Below, one piece after another: positions 1 to 10,018 of a stretch of 64,000 bases of DNA. How positions within the stretch are numbered: position 1 is the first letter of the stretch; every line of letters begins with the position of its first letter. Both the position numbers and the translations under genes were made by a program. The DNA is from Acidimicrobiia bacterium (GTDB lineage: Bacteria; Actinomycetota; Acidimicrobiia; Spongiisociales; Spongiisociaceae). Below the pieces are notes generated by a model. It ran no database searches and was not told the DNA's origin. It worked only from the letters and a program-made list of their open reading frames with translations. Location of the stretch: assembly GCA_009841105.1 (NCBI GenBank), contig VXMM01000023.1, forward strand, positions 151,703 through 215,702, given 5' to 3'.

Positions 1-941
1 TGGCTGACCGAGGAGTAGGCCACCAGCTTCTTCAGATCGGGTTGGACGATTGCCACCACAGCCCCGTATATCACCCCCACCACCGCCAGGGTGGCCAGGA
101 GAGGCACGAAGTCGAGGGTTGCTTCGGGGAACAGGGGCAGGTTGAACCGGAGGAGCCCGTAGGTGCCGAGCTTGAGCAGGACTCCGGCGAGCAACACCGA
201 TCCGGCGGTGGGCGCCTCCACATGGGCATCCGGGAGCCAGGTGTGGAGCGGGAACACGGGTACCTTGATGGCGAAGGCAACCACGAACGCCCCGAACAAC
301 CACCGCTGGGTGCTGTGACCGAGATCGAGGTCCAGCATGCCGAGATACGAGAAGCTGAGGTCGCCCAGTTGCTCCCGGTGTATCAGGGCGAGAGCGATGA
401 TGCCGGCCAGCATCAGGGCCGAACCCAGCGCCGTGTAGAGGAAGAACTTCACAGCCGCGTAGATGCGGTTCTCGCTCCCCCAGATGCCGATGATGAACGC
501 CATCGGGATCAGGATCGCCTCGAAGAAGACGAAGAAGAGGAACAGGTCGAGCGACAGGAACACCCCGATCAGGCCCGCCTCCAGCAGCAGGTTCATGGCT
601 ACGAACAACCGCACCCGATGCTCGATCGCGCCCGAAGCGGCCAGGGCGACGGGGACCAGGACGGTCGTCAGGACGACCAGAAGTAGCGAGATGCCGTCCA
701 CCCCCAGGTGCCAGCCGACCCCCAGGCGCTCGATCCAGACAGACCGCTCCACGAACTGGAATCCCGCCTCTCCCCGTTCGAACGCCAGGAACAGCCCTCC
801 GGCGAGAGGGACCGGTACCAGGCTGAGCACCACCCCCAGGGGCCGGACCAACTCCCGGCGGCGTTCCGGGATGAGCATCACGATCACGGCGCCGGCCACC
901 GGCACCAGGATGAGCGCGGTGAGGGTGGAGAAGCCGCTCAT
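1..941 (-). CDS. nuoM: NADH-quinone oxidoreductase subunit M (partial, 3' end off the window)
   Basis: Proton-pumping, antiporter-like membrane subunit of respiratory complex I. Translating the minus strand from the ATG at 941 gives MSGFSTLTALILVPVAGA, hydrophobic helices, and then the diagnostic HTWLPDAHVEAPTAGS segment near residue 225, followed by a lysine-bearing helix (LLAGVLLKLGTYG). About 313 codons are present of a usual ~500, so the C-terminus lies beyond the left edge. The ATG follows the nuoL stop by one base (TGACATG), which argues for translational coupling. nuoN would be expected further left. Confidence 0.95.
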   Translation of the reverse strand, partial: MSGFSTLTALILVPVAGAVIVMLIPERRRELVRPLGVVLSLVPVPLAGGLFLAFERGEAGFQFVERSVWIERLGVGWHLGVDGISLLLVVLTTVLVPVALAASGAIEHRVRLFVAMNLLLEAGLIGVFLSLDLFLFFVFFEAILIPMAFIIGIWGSENRIYAAVKFFLYTALGSALMLAGIIALALIHREQLGDLSFSYLGMLDLDLGHSTQRWLFGAFVVAFAIKVPVFPLHTWLPDAHVEAPTAGSVLLAGVLLKLGTYGLLRFNLPLFPEATLDFVPLLATLAVVGVIYGAVVAIVQPDLKKLVAYSSVS

Positions 942-942
942 G

Positions 943-2844
943 TCAGATGCCCCTCGCCACGATCCAGCCGACCACCAGGAGGGCGCCGGCCGCCAGCAGC
1001 GAGCCGTAGGCGCGCACGAACCCCGACTGGAGTGGCCGGAGACGGGCCCCGAGCCTGCGCACCGCAATCCCCACCCCGTTGACCAGCCCGTCGATGGCGC
1101 GCTGGTCCAGGGCGCCGGCGCTCCAGTCGGCGATCCTCATGCCCGGCTTGACGATCAGCTTCCCGTACACGTCGTCGATCCAGTAGCCGTGCTCCCACGC
1201 CATGAGGGGCCGGCGCACCTTGCCCAGCAGGCGCTCCCGGACCTCGTCTGTGGCCCGACCGTAGATCAGGTACGCGATGAGGATGCCCACCATGCCAGCG
1301 GCTACCGAGACCAGCGCCAGCGCAGCCAGCAGGAAGCCGTCCTCGGGGGCGTGCGCCACCGCTACCGAGTGGAACGCCGGATCCAGGAAATGCTCGAAGC
1401 TCAGCCGGAACGGGGTGTTGACGAATCCGATCACCAGCGTGAGGGCGCCCAGGATCACCAGCGGGACGGTCATGACCCGGGGCGACTCGTGCGGGTCCGC
1501 CCCGCTGTCCCAGCGGCCCTCGCCGGAGAAGACCATGAAGTACTGGCGGGCCATGTAGAAGGCGGTCAGCAGGGCGGTCACCAGGCCCACCGCCCACAAT
1601 ACGGTGAAGTACCCGCCCTTATAGAACATCACCGCCAGGATCTCGTCCTTCGACCAGAAGCCCGCCAGCGGCGGGATGCCGGCTATCGACAGGGTGGCGA
1701 TGAGCATGGTGGCGTGGGTGAGCGGCATCTTGCGGCGCAGGCCACCCATCCTGTTCATGTCCTGCTGACCTGCCATGGCATGGATGACCGACCCGGCGCC
1801 GAGGAACAGCAGCGCCTTGAAGACCGCGTGCGTGACGAGGTGGAACAGGCCCGCCACGTATCCGGCCACGCCGACCGCCATGAACATGTAACCCAGCTGG
1901 CTGATGGTCGAGTAGGCCAGCACCCGCTTGATGTCGCGCTGGGCAATGGCGATGGTGGCCGCCAGCAGGGCCGTCAGCGCCCCCACTGTGGCTACTACCC
2001 CACCGGCGATGTCCGACAGGCCGAAGATGGCGGCGCACCGCGCCACCATGTAGACACCCGCCGTGACCATCGTGGCGGCATGGATCAGCGCCGACACCGG
2101 AGTCGGGCCCTCCATGGCGTCGGGCAGCCAGACGTGAAGGGGTAGCTGGGCCGACTTACCGGCCGCTCCCACCAGCAACAGCAGGCCGATGGCGGTAGCC
2201 GTACCGGCCCCGATCACCATTCCGGGATCCTGGAGCACCTCCGTGTAGGAGAGGGTACCGAAGGAGAGGAAGATGATCATCAGGGCAACCATGAATCCGA
2301 AGTCCCCGATCCGGTTCACCACGAACGCCTTCTTGCCCGCCGCGGCGGCCGAGGGTCGGGTGTACAAGAAGGAGATCAGCAGATAGGAGCAGAGGCCCAC
2401 CAACTCCCAACCCACGAACAGGAGGGCGAAGTTGTTGGCCAGAACCAGGATCAGCATCGAGGCGATGAACAGGTTCAGGTAGGTGAAGAAGCGGCCGAAC
2501 CGGGGATCGCCGTGCATGTACCCCACCGAGTAGATGTGGATGAGGGCGCCCACGCCGGTCACGACCAGGGTCATGGTGGCTGAGAGGGGATCCCACAGCA
2601 GTTCGGCTCTGGCGCCCAGGCCCGGTATCCAGTCGAACAGGTGCACCACCGCCACCGCTTCGTCCGAGGCGTCGGCCGAGATGAAGAAGTCCCGAGCCGC
2701 CACGGCCGCAAAGGCGAACGATCCGAGCACCGCCAGGACGGCCGGGCCGGCCGCACGGGGCTCGCCGATCCGGCGTCCCAAGAAGTGATTGAACAGAGCG
2801 CCGGCCAGCGGCAGGGCGATGACGATCCATAGGTAGCCGGTCAC
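943..2844 (-). CDS. nuoL: NADH-quinone oxidoreductase subunit L
   Basis: Largest antiporter-like membrane subunit of complex I, 633 residues from a GTG at 2844 (MTGYLWIVIALPLAG). The family core is clear: LFVGWELVGLCSYLLI, then KSAQLPLHVWLPDAMEG near residue 240, then SALIHAATMVTAGVYM. The C-terminal portion carries the extra helices expected of the lateral arm. The frame stays open upstream for another 72 codons, but that stretch overlaps the end of nuoK and lacks family character. The GTG has a purine-rich stretch (GGGACGAG) upstream and leaves a 73-base gap to nuoK. Confidence 0.93.
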   Translation of the reverse strand: MTGYLWIVIALPLAGALFNHFLGRRIGEPRAAGPAVLAVLGSFAFAAVAARDFFISADASDEAVAVVHLFDWIPGLGARAELLWDPLSATMTLVVTGVGALIHIYSVGYMHGDPRFGRFFTYLNLFIASMLILVLANNFALLFVGWELVGLCSYLLISFLYTRPSAAAAGKKAFVVNRIGDFGFMVALMIIFLSFGTLSYTEVLQDPGMVIGAGTATAIGLLLLVGAAGKSAQLPLHVWLPDAMEGPTPVSALIHAATMVTAGVYMVARCAAIFGLSDIAGGVVATVGALTALLAATIAIAQRDIKRVLAYSTISQLGYMFMAVGVAGYVAGLFHLVTHAVFKALLFLGAGSVIHAMAGQQDMNRMGGLRRKMPLTHATMLIATLSIAGIPPLAGFWSKDEILAVMFYKGGYFTVLWAVGLVTALLTAFYMARQYFMVFSGEGRWDSGADPHESPRVMTVPLVILGALTLVIGFVNTPFRLSFEHFLDPAFHSVAVAHAPEDGFLLAALALVSVAAGMVGILIAYLIYGRATDEVRERLLGKVRRPLMAWEHGYWIDDVYGKLIVKPGMRIADWSAGALDQRAIDGLVNGVGIAVRRLGARLRPLQSGFVRAYGSLLAAGALLVVGWIVARGI

Positions 2845-2917
2845 GACGCCACTCGTCCCGACCGGGGCGCCGAGGGCCGGGCGCACCCGACCGGACCGCC
2901 CTCCCCGCGGACGCTCC

Positions 2918-3235
2918 TCATCCCGACAGCTCCGACAACTCGTCCACCGAGGCGGTACGGCGCGATCGGAAGATCGAAACGATGATGGCCAGGCCCACCG
3001 CCACTTCGGCGGCCGCCACCACCAGCACGAACAGCACCGCCATCTGCCCGCCGATGTCACCGTGGGCGCGGGCGGCCGCCACGAACGTGAGATTTACGGC
3101 GTTGAGCATCAGCTCCACCGACATGAACATCACGAGGGCGTTGTTGCGCAGCAGGAGGCCACCCGCTCCGATGAGGAACAGGACGGCGGCCAGCGTCATG
3201 TACCAGCCCGGGGTGACGACCATGGACTCGATCAT
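2918..3235 (-). CDS. nuoK: NADH-quinone oxidoreductase subunit K
   Basis: Small membrane subunit of complex I, 105 residues, the usual size. It has three transmembrane segments, with the conserved glutamate in the second ([15 protein letters not shown]) and another in the third ([13 protein letters not shown]), both part of the proton pathway in this family. The ATG at 3235 overlaps the nuoJ stop as ATGA. An in-frame ATG at 3223 (MVVTPGWY) is an alternative start. Confidence 0.93.
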   Translation of the reverse strand: MIESMVVTPGWYMTLAAVLFLIGAGGLLLRNNALVMFMSVELMLNAVNLTFVAAARAHGDIGGQMAVLFVLVVAAAEVAVGLAIIVSIFRSRRTASVDELSELSG

Positions 3236-3815
3236 GACCCGGGGCCGGGGTCCGGGTCGGCCGGTGATTCGTCCTTGCGGCGCGGGCGGTAGAAGGCCAG
3301 CGCTATCGCCCCCACGGCCGCCACGATCAGGAGCAGGGACGTGGCCTCGAAGGGCAACAGCCACCGGGAGGCCTGGCGGTCGGACGGCGGGCCGACCGAG
3401 ATGAGGTTCTCGCCGATCTCCTCGATGGTCCCCCGGACCACGGGAGGCTCACCGGAGGCGATCACCCAGTCGAAGCGGCCGGTGACCACCAGCGCGCCTG
3501 CCAGTACCACCACCCCCACCAGGACGATCAGGGCCACCGGCCTTTGCACCGGCAGCTTCTCGGTGAGGTCCTCGGCCCGGTCCACGCCCACGAACATGAT
3601 GACGAAGAGGAACAGGGTGATGACCGCTCCGGCGTACACGATCACCTGCACCACTGCCACGAAGTGCGCCAGGTGGACCACGTAGAAGACCGCCAGGGCG
3701 AAGAGGGTGGCCATCAGGCCCATCGCCCCGTACACGGGGTTACGGGCCCGGACCACTCCGATGGCGCCCGCCAGGGCCACCGCCCCCATTAGCGCGAAGA
3801 TGACCAGCTCCACCA

Positions 3816-3816
<1 letters not shown>
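3232..3816 (-). CDS. nuoJ: NADH-quinone oxidoreductase subunit J
   Basis: Membrane subunit of complex I, 194 residues and about five hydrophobic helices. The family signature is [20 protein letters not shown] near residues 56-75, where a pi-bulge helix participates in coupling. The charged tail ([15 protein letters not shown]) is variable in the family. The start ATG shares one base with the nuoI stop (TGATG), and the gene ends inside the nuoK start. No oddities seen. Confidence 0.93.
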
Positions 3817-4478
<662 letters not shown>

Positions 4479-4479
4479 A

Positions 4480-5565
4480 TCACCCCCAAGGAAGCCCGAA
4501 CTGCCGGACGGCCATTGCTCCCCCGATGAAGAACAGCCACACCAGCGATGCCGGTATGAGCCGCTTCCAGCCGAGGGTCATCAACTGGTCGTAACGGAGG
4601 CGAGGGAGCGTGGCCCTCAGCCATACGTACATGAAGAGGAACACCGTCACCTTCAGCAGGAACCATACGGTCGGGAGGACGGCGCTGACCACCAGCGGCA
4701 GCGTGCCGTCCCAGGTGGGACCCGACCACCCTCCCAGGAACAGGGTCACGGCCAGACCCGACATGGTGAAGATGTTGATGTACTCCGCCAGGAAGAACAG
4801 CGCGAAGCGCAACCCGGAGTACTCGGTGTGGAACCCGCCCACGATCTCCTGCTCCGCCTCAACCAGGTCGAAGGGCGCCCGGTTGGTCTCGGCCACCGCG
4901 GCGATGAAGAAGATCAGGAACGATGGAGCCAGAACGAACACGTTCCAGGCCGGGAGGCTGAGCACCTGGCCGAAGAAGGTCAGGCTCCCCGACTGGGAAG
5001 CGACGATCTCGGAGAGTCTGAGCGAACCGGTGAAGAGCACCACCGGCACCAGCGACAGGCCCATGGCCGCCTCGTAGGAGATGGCCTGGGCGGTGGCTCG
5101 CACCCCGCCGAGCAACGGGTACTTCGAGCCCGACGACCAGCCGGCCAGCACTACGGCGTAGACGGCTACCGACGACATCGCGAGCACGTAGAGCAGACCG
5201 ACATTGAGGTCGGCGCCCTGGATGGGGATCAGCCGGTCCTCGCCGCCCAGGTTGATCCGGACGGGACGGCCGAAGGGCACCACCATGAACATAAGGAAGG
5301 CAGGAACGGCGGCCAGCATCGGCGCGGCCAGGTAGAGGCCGAACTCGACCTTGCGGGGCGTCACCTGCTCCTTGAAGAATAGCTTCAAACCGTCGGCCAC
5401 GGTCTGGAGGATCCCCCACGGACCGGCCCGATCAGGGCCGATCCGGTTCTGCATATCGGCCACCACCTTGCGCTCGAACCAGATCAGCAGGATGGTCACG
5501 ACCTGGAGCAGCCCGAATATCACCACCACCCGGAGCGCCACCAGGCCCACATCGATCCAGTCCAT
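4480..5565 (-). CDS. nuoH: NADH-quinone oxidoreductase subunit H
   Basis: Membrane subunit forming the quinone entry site at the junction with the peripheral arm, 361 residues with eight or so helices. Recognised by [19 protein letters not shown] near residues 31-49 and by the conserved loop [20 protein letters not shown] near residue 210, which shapes the quinone cavity. The ATG overlaps the nuoG stop by one base (TGATG). Confidence 0.95.
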   Translation of the reverse strand: MDWIDVGLVALRVVVIFGLLQVVTILLIWFERKVVADMQNRIGPDRAGPWGILQTVADGLKLFFKEQVTPRKVEFGLYLAAPMLAAVPAFLMFMVVPFGRPVRINLGGEDRLIPIQGADLNVGLLYVLAMSSVAVYAVVLAGWSSGSKYPLLGGVRATAQAISYEAAMGLSLVPVVLFTGSLRLSEIVASQSGSLTFFGQVLSLPAWNVFVLAPSFLIFFIAAVAETNRAPFDLVEAEQEIVGGFHTEYSGLRFALFFLAEYINIFTMSGLAVTLFLGGWSGPTWDGTLPLVVSAVLPTVWFLLKVTVFLFMYVWLRATLPRLRYDQLMTLGWKRLIPASLVWLFFIGGAMAVRQFGLPWG

Positions 5566-8000
5566 CAGGACGGCTCCCCCACGGAGACGCTGACGTCGAG
5601 CGAGTTGCCCACGGTCCCCATACCGGGCTGGTTGAAGGGAATGTACACCGACCCCTCCGCCAGGCTCCGATCGATCCGCGCCGGCAACCGCACCGTCCGG
5701 CCCCCGACCCGGACCACCACCTCATCGCCCTCCTCCACCTCCAGCGAGGAGGCATGGGCCGGGGTCAGGTAGGCGCTAGCGCCCGGCGCCAGCGGCGCCA
5801 GGGAGGGACAGTGCCGGAGCAGCACACCGTCGTCGTAAAGGGTGCGGGCCAGATGGAGGGTGTGGTCGCCGAGCCGGCCGTTGAGGTTCTGGTAGCGCGG
5901 CTCGTGGACGAACGGCTGGTGGGCGGGCTCGATCGGGGCCACCTCGCCCTCCCCGGCATCCCACTCGAGGTGATCCCAGGTGATGCCGGTGTAGGCGGGC
6001 GCCAGCCGGGATATCTCGGCGGCGACATCCCGCTCGGAACCCAGGTTGAGGGGGCTGCGAAGGCGATCTGCCAGGTCGTCCAGGACCGACCAATCGGCCC
6101 GTGCCTGTCCCGGTCCGGGTACCAGCCGGTTCACCATCTGGACCCGGCCCTCCAGGTTGGTCACCGTGCCCTTCTTCTCCCCGAATCCCAACGCAGGGAA
6201 CACCACGTCGGCCCGGCGGGAGGAATCGGTCAGGAAAAGGTCCATCGCCACCACGAAGCCCGCGCCCTCCAGGGCGGCGGCTCCGTCGAATCCCACCAGG
6301 TCGCGGACCGGATCGGCGCCGCACAGGATGAGCACCTCGATCTCCCCCGCGCCGCAGGCGGCCGCGATCCCGATGGCGTCGAGGCCCGGGCCCGGTGGCA
6401 CAGCCCCCCAGGCGTCGACCAAGCGCCCCGCCGCGCCCTCGATCGGCAAGCGACCCGGGAGCAGGTCGGGAGCCACCCCCATGTCGAGCGCTCCGAAGGT
6501 GTTGCCACGGTGGACGAGCGGGAGCAGGGATGCGTCGAGGGAGCGGGCGAAGGCCGCCACCGACTCGGCCAGGAGGGGATCCTCGGCCAGTCCGGGACGC
6601 CCTACCAGTGCCACCAGAGGCCCCTGGCCCAGCGCATCACGCGCCGCCCCTAACTCCCCGGCGCCGGTCTTCAGCCGCTCCAGGAGCTGCGGACCCTCCC
6701 CGGGCCGGTAGGTCAGCTTGTAGGCGGCCCGGTCGTCCAGCCCGGTCCGGCGGGGATGGACCACGACCAGCGTCGCGCCCAACTCCTGAGCCGCTCGCCT
6801 GACCCGCAGGTAGAGGATGGGGTGGGTCTCCTTGAGGTCGGGACCCCACAGCAGGATGGTGCGAGCGGCTTCGAGGTCATCGATCCGGCCACGGCCTGCC
6901 AATCCGGTGAGCAACCTGGCCGGGAGTCCGTCACCGAGTCCGGCATCGAGGTGGTTGGATCCCACAGCCACCCGCATGAACTTGGACAGGGCATAGGCGT
7001 CCTCGTTGGTGCCCCGGGCGCCGCCCAGCGCCGCCACCGACTCCCCGCCCCGGGTCGTAATCGCCGCCCGGAGCCGCTCCGCCACCAGGTCCAGGGCTTC
7101 ACCCCACCCGGCCTCCCTGAATCCGTCCCCGTCCTTGATCAGCGGGGTGCGGAGGCGGTCGGGGGAGGCGATGAACTCGAAACCGAACCGTTCCTTGTCG
7201 GACAACCACCCCTGGTTGGTGGCGCCTATGTCGAGACCCAGGAAACGGAGCACGCGGTTCTGGGAGACATGCACAGAGATGCCGGCCCCCTCGGTGTGCA
7301 CCGTGCCGGTACTCTCGCCGACGGTGAGGTCCCACGGTCGAGCGCGGAAGCGGTAGGGAGCGGCGGTAAGCGCGCCGACCGGGCAGATCTGCACGGTGTT
7401 GCCCGAGAAGTAGGAATTGAACGGCTCGTCCGGGAAGGTAAGCACCTGCGTGTGGCCGCTCCGGCCCTGGAACTCGATCAGCGGATCCCCCGATATCTCG
7501 TCCGAGAACCTGGTGCAACGCGCACACAGGATGCAGCGTTCCCGGTCGAGCAGGACCAGATCGCTGATCGGCACCGGCTTGGCGAAGTGACGCTTCTCCT
7601 CCACGAAACGGCTCTCTCCGGGACCGTAGGACATGGTCTGGTCCTGGAGCGGGCACTCCCCGCCCTTGTCGCACACCGGGCAGTCGAGAGGATGATTGGC
7701 CAGCAGGAACTCAAGCACCCCTTCCTGCGCCTTCTTGGCGGGCTCCGACTCGGTATACGCCACCATCCCGTCGTTGACCGGCTGCACGCAGGAGGGAACG
7801 ATGATCCTGCCCCTAGGGGTCTCGATCTCGACCAGGCACATCCGGCACATTCCCACCGGGTTCATCCGCGGGTGCCAGCAGAAGCGCGGGATATAGACGC
7901 CGTTGTCCTCGGCCGCCTTGATCAGCAGCTCTCCGGCGGGAGCCTCCACCTCCACACCGTCGATCGTCAGACCGACCATGGTCTGGTCTCCCCCACTCAT
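5565..8000 (-). CDS. nuoG: NADH-quinone oxidoreductase subunit G
   Basis: Peripheral-arm subunit, 811 residues, relaying electrons from NuoF. The N-terminal [2Fe-2S] domain has CWHPRMNPVGMCRMC and a fourth cysteine in IVPSC. The His/Cys [4Fe-4S] site is HPLDCPVCDKGGEC near residue 105, and a ferredoxin-like site follows (CILCARC with a later CPVGAL). The rest is a molybdopterin-oxidoreductase-type fold that binds no cofactor in this family. The ATG overlaps the NuoEF stop as ATGA. An internal ATG seven codons in (MVGLTIDG) could be the true start, because homologues often begin near there. Confidence 0.94.
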   Translation of the reverse strand: MSGGDQTMVGLTIDGVEVEAPAGELLIKAAEDNGVYIPRFCWHPRMNPVGMCRMCLVEIETPRGRIIVPSCVQPVNDGMVAYTESEPAKKAQEGVLEFLLANHPLDCPVCDKGGECPLQDQTMSYGPGESRFVEEKRHFAKPVPISDLVLLDRERCILCARCTRFSDEISGDPLIEFQGRSGHTQVLTFPDEPFNSYFSGNTVQICPVGALTAAPYRFRARPWDLTVGESTGTVHTEGAGISVHVSQNRVLRFLGLDIGATNQGWLSDKERFGFEFIASPDRLRTPLIKDGDGFREAGWGEALDLVAERLRAAITTRGGESVAALGGARGTNEDAYALSKFMRVAVGSNHLDAGLGDGLPARLLTGLAGRGRIDDLEAARTILLWGPDLKETHPILYLRVRRAAQELGATLVVVHPRRTGLDDRAAYKLTYRPGEGPQLLERLKTGAGELGAARDALGQGPLVALVGRPGLAEDPLLAESVAAFARSLDASLLPLVHRGNTFGALDMGVAPDLLPGRLPIEGAAGRLVDAWGAVPPGPGLDAIGIAAACGAGEIEVLILCGADPVRDLVGFDGAAALEGAGFVVAMDLFLTDSSRRADVVFPALGFGEKKGTVTNLEGRVQMVNRLVPGPGQARADWSVLDDLADRLRSPLNLGSERDVAAEISRLAPAYTGITWDHLEWDAGEGEVAPIEPAHQPFVHEPRYQNLNGRLGDHTLHLARTLYDDGVLLRHCPSLAPLAPGASAYLTPAHASSLEVEEGDEVVVRVGGRTVRLPARIDRSLAEGSVYIPFNQPGMGTVGNSLDVSVSVGEPS

Positions 8001-10012
8001 GAAACCCCACCGATCGACACGGGCACCAGGTTGGCCTGCTCCAGCAGCTCGGCCTGCTCCAGGTAGCTATTCACCTCGTCGCGGAAATACTGGAGGAGCG
8101 ACACCACCGGAGAAACCGCCGAGGGCCCGAGCGGGCATATGGTGGTCATGGCAGGGGGCCACCGGAGCCCGGGTGAGATGTTGTCGGACACGTCGAGCAG
8201 CAGATCGGCATCCACGGGGCGCCCCTGGCGGTCCATGATGCGCCGCAGGATCAGGTCGATCCAGACGGTTCCCTCGCGGCACGGGGTGCATTGCCCGCAG
8301 GACTCGTGGGCGAAGAACCGCACCAGGCGTTCGGCGGCCGCCACCATGTCTGTGGTGTGGTCCATCACGATGACCGCTCCAGAGCCGGTCATCGATCCGT
8401 TCCCGTCGATCGCCTCCTTGGTCACCTCGGTGTCGAGGTGAAGCTCGGGCACGAACCAGGGCGCGGAGGCGCCGCCCGGCACCCAGGCCTTGAGCCGGTT
8501 CCCGTCGCGGATGCCGCCCGCCAAGTCGAAGATCAGCTCCCGCCAGGTCAGGCCTTCCACGATCTCGTAGTTACCCGGACGGTTGACGTGACCGGAGATC
8601 GAGCACATGCGCTTGCCCGGCGAACCTTCGGGGCCGATGGCGGCATAGGCGGCGCCGCCCTTCATGATGATCCAGGGAACGTTGGACAGGGTCTCCACGT
8701 TGTTCACGATGGTGGGCATCATGTAGAGCCCCTTGGCGGCAGGGTAGTAGGGCGGCTTGATCCGGGGCTCGCCCCGCTTGCCCTCCAAGCTGTTGAGGAG
8801 GGCGGTCTCCTCCCCGCAGATGTATGCGCCGGCGCCCAGATGGACGGTCAGCTCCAGGTCGTAACCCGATCCGAGGATGTCCCGACCGAGATACCCGGCC
8901 CGGTAGGCCTCCTCGACCGCGGCCTCGACCCGCCGGGTCGCCTTCGGGTACTCGCCCCGGACATACACGAAAGCGTGGTTCACTTCCGTCGCGTAGGAGG
9001 AGATGATGACGCCCTCGATCATCTGGTGCGGATCCCGCTCCATGAGCTGGCGGTCCTTGAAGGTGCCCGGCTCCGACTCGTCGGCGTTGACGACCAGGTA
9101 GGAAGGTCGGGGCGGCGCCAGGAAACTCCACTTGACACCGGCCGGGAACCCGGCCCCGCCACGGCCCCGCAACATGGAAGCCTTGATGTCTTCCGTGATC
9201 TCGGCCGGGGTCATGCCAGGGTCGCCCAGCACCTTGCGGAGCGCGGAATAACCCCCGGTGGCCTCGTAGGTGGCCAGGGCGTGGCTGTCCAGCGGATGTT
9301 GGTTCATCCGGCCGGTGAGGATCATCGGCAGATCCCCGTTCCCCGCGGTCTCCGACGTGTCCAGCTTCGGAACCAGGCCGTTTGACGGAACCGCCGTACC
9401 CAGAGAGGCACATGCCGGTACCGGTCCGCCGACGCCCGCCGGTTCGGGTATGGCCCAGGGGAACGCGGTCCTCCCGCCGAACCTGGCCTGGAGCTCGTCA
9501 CCCGTCACGGTTTCGGGCTCTTCGGAACGAAGCCAGCGGACCATTTCCCTCGCCCCCGACGGCGTGACACCCTCGACGAACTCGTAGTTGACCTGCACCG
9601 CGGGAGCCCCGCCGCAGGCGCCGATGCACTCGACGTGCTCGGGGGTGATCGTTCCGTCGCGGTCGGTGTGGCCGGACGGAACCCCGGCCTCGCTCTCCAC
9701 GGCATGGAGCACATCGTCGGCGCCGTCAAGCCAGCACGAGAGGGACGTGCAGACCGACACCAGGTACCTGCCGACGCGGTCCCGCTTGTACATCGTGTAG
9801 AAGCTGGCCACCGCGACCACTTGGGCGGGGGTCACGCCCACCAGGTCGGCCACCCGGCGCATGCCGTCCTCGGTGAGCCGGTCGGCTCCCCGGTCCAGAT
9901 CCTCCTTCATGGCGATGTAGAGAAGGGGCATCATCGCGGAACGGGGCTCGGGGTAGCTGCCGATGATCTGCCGTGCCCGTTCCTCGGAGGCTTCCGACCA
10001 GGCGTACGTCAT
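7997..10012 (-). CDS. nuoEF: NuoE-NuoF fusion: NADH dehydrogenase module of complex I
   Basis: One 671-residue frame contains two subunits that are normally separate. Residues ~10-165 are NuoE, a thioredoxin-like domain with a [2Fe-2S] site at C88, C93, C129 and C133 (VCTSLSC and CIGACGGAP). Residues ~228-671 are NuoF: the FMN/NADH-binding region (RGRGGAGFPAGVKW near 282), GAGAYICGEETALL, and the N3 cluster ligands CGQCTPC plus the later TICPLG cysteine. A ~60-residue linker joins them with no stop or frameshift. The ATG at 10012 is taken as start; a GTG two codons earlier directly abuts the nuoD stop. Function, NADH oxidation and electron entry, is firm. Confidence 0.94.
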   Translation of the reverse strand: MTYAWSEASEERARQIIGSYPEPRSAMMPLLYIAMKEDLDRGADRLTEDGMRRVADLVGVTPAQVVAVASFYTMYKRDRVGRYLVSVCTSLSCWLDGADDVLHAVESEAGVPSGHTDRDGTITPEHVECIGACGGAPAVQVNYEFVEGVTPSGAREMVRWLRSEEPETVTGDELQARFGGRTAFPWAIPEPAGVGGPVPACASLGTAVPSNGLVPKLDTSETAGNGDLPMILTGRMNQHPLDSHALATYEATGGYSALRKVLGDPGMTPAEITEDIKASMLRGRGGAGFPAGVKWSFLAPPRPSYLVVNADESEPGTFKDRQLMERDPHQMIEGVIISSYATEVNHAFVYVRGEYPKATRRVEAAVEEAYRAGYLGRDILGSGYDLELTVHLGAGAYICGEETALLNSLEGKRGEPRIKPPYYPAAKGLYMMPTIVNNVETLSNVPWIIMKGGAAYAAIGPEGSPGKRMCSISGHVNRPGNYEIVEGLTWRELIFDLAGGIRDGNRLKAWVPGGASAPWFVPELHLDTEVTKEAIDGNGSMTGSGAVIVMDHTTDMVAAAERLVRFFAHESCGQCTPCREGTVWIDLILRRIMDRQGRPVDADLLLDVSDNISPGLRWPPAMTTICPLGPSAVSPVVSLLQYFRDEVNSYLEQAELLEQANLVPVSIGGVS

Positions 10013-10018
10013 CGCCAC

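Noticed and set aside
463..2145. Long plus-strand open frame opposite nuoL
   Set aside because: Translation is Arg/Pro/Gln-rich with no recognisable motif, while the opposite strand encodes a textbook NuoL. It is a by-product of high GC content.
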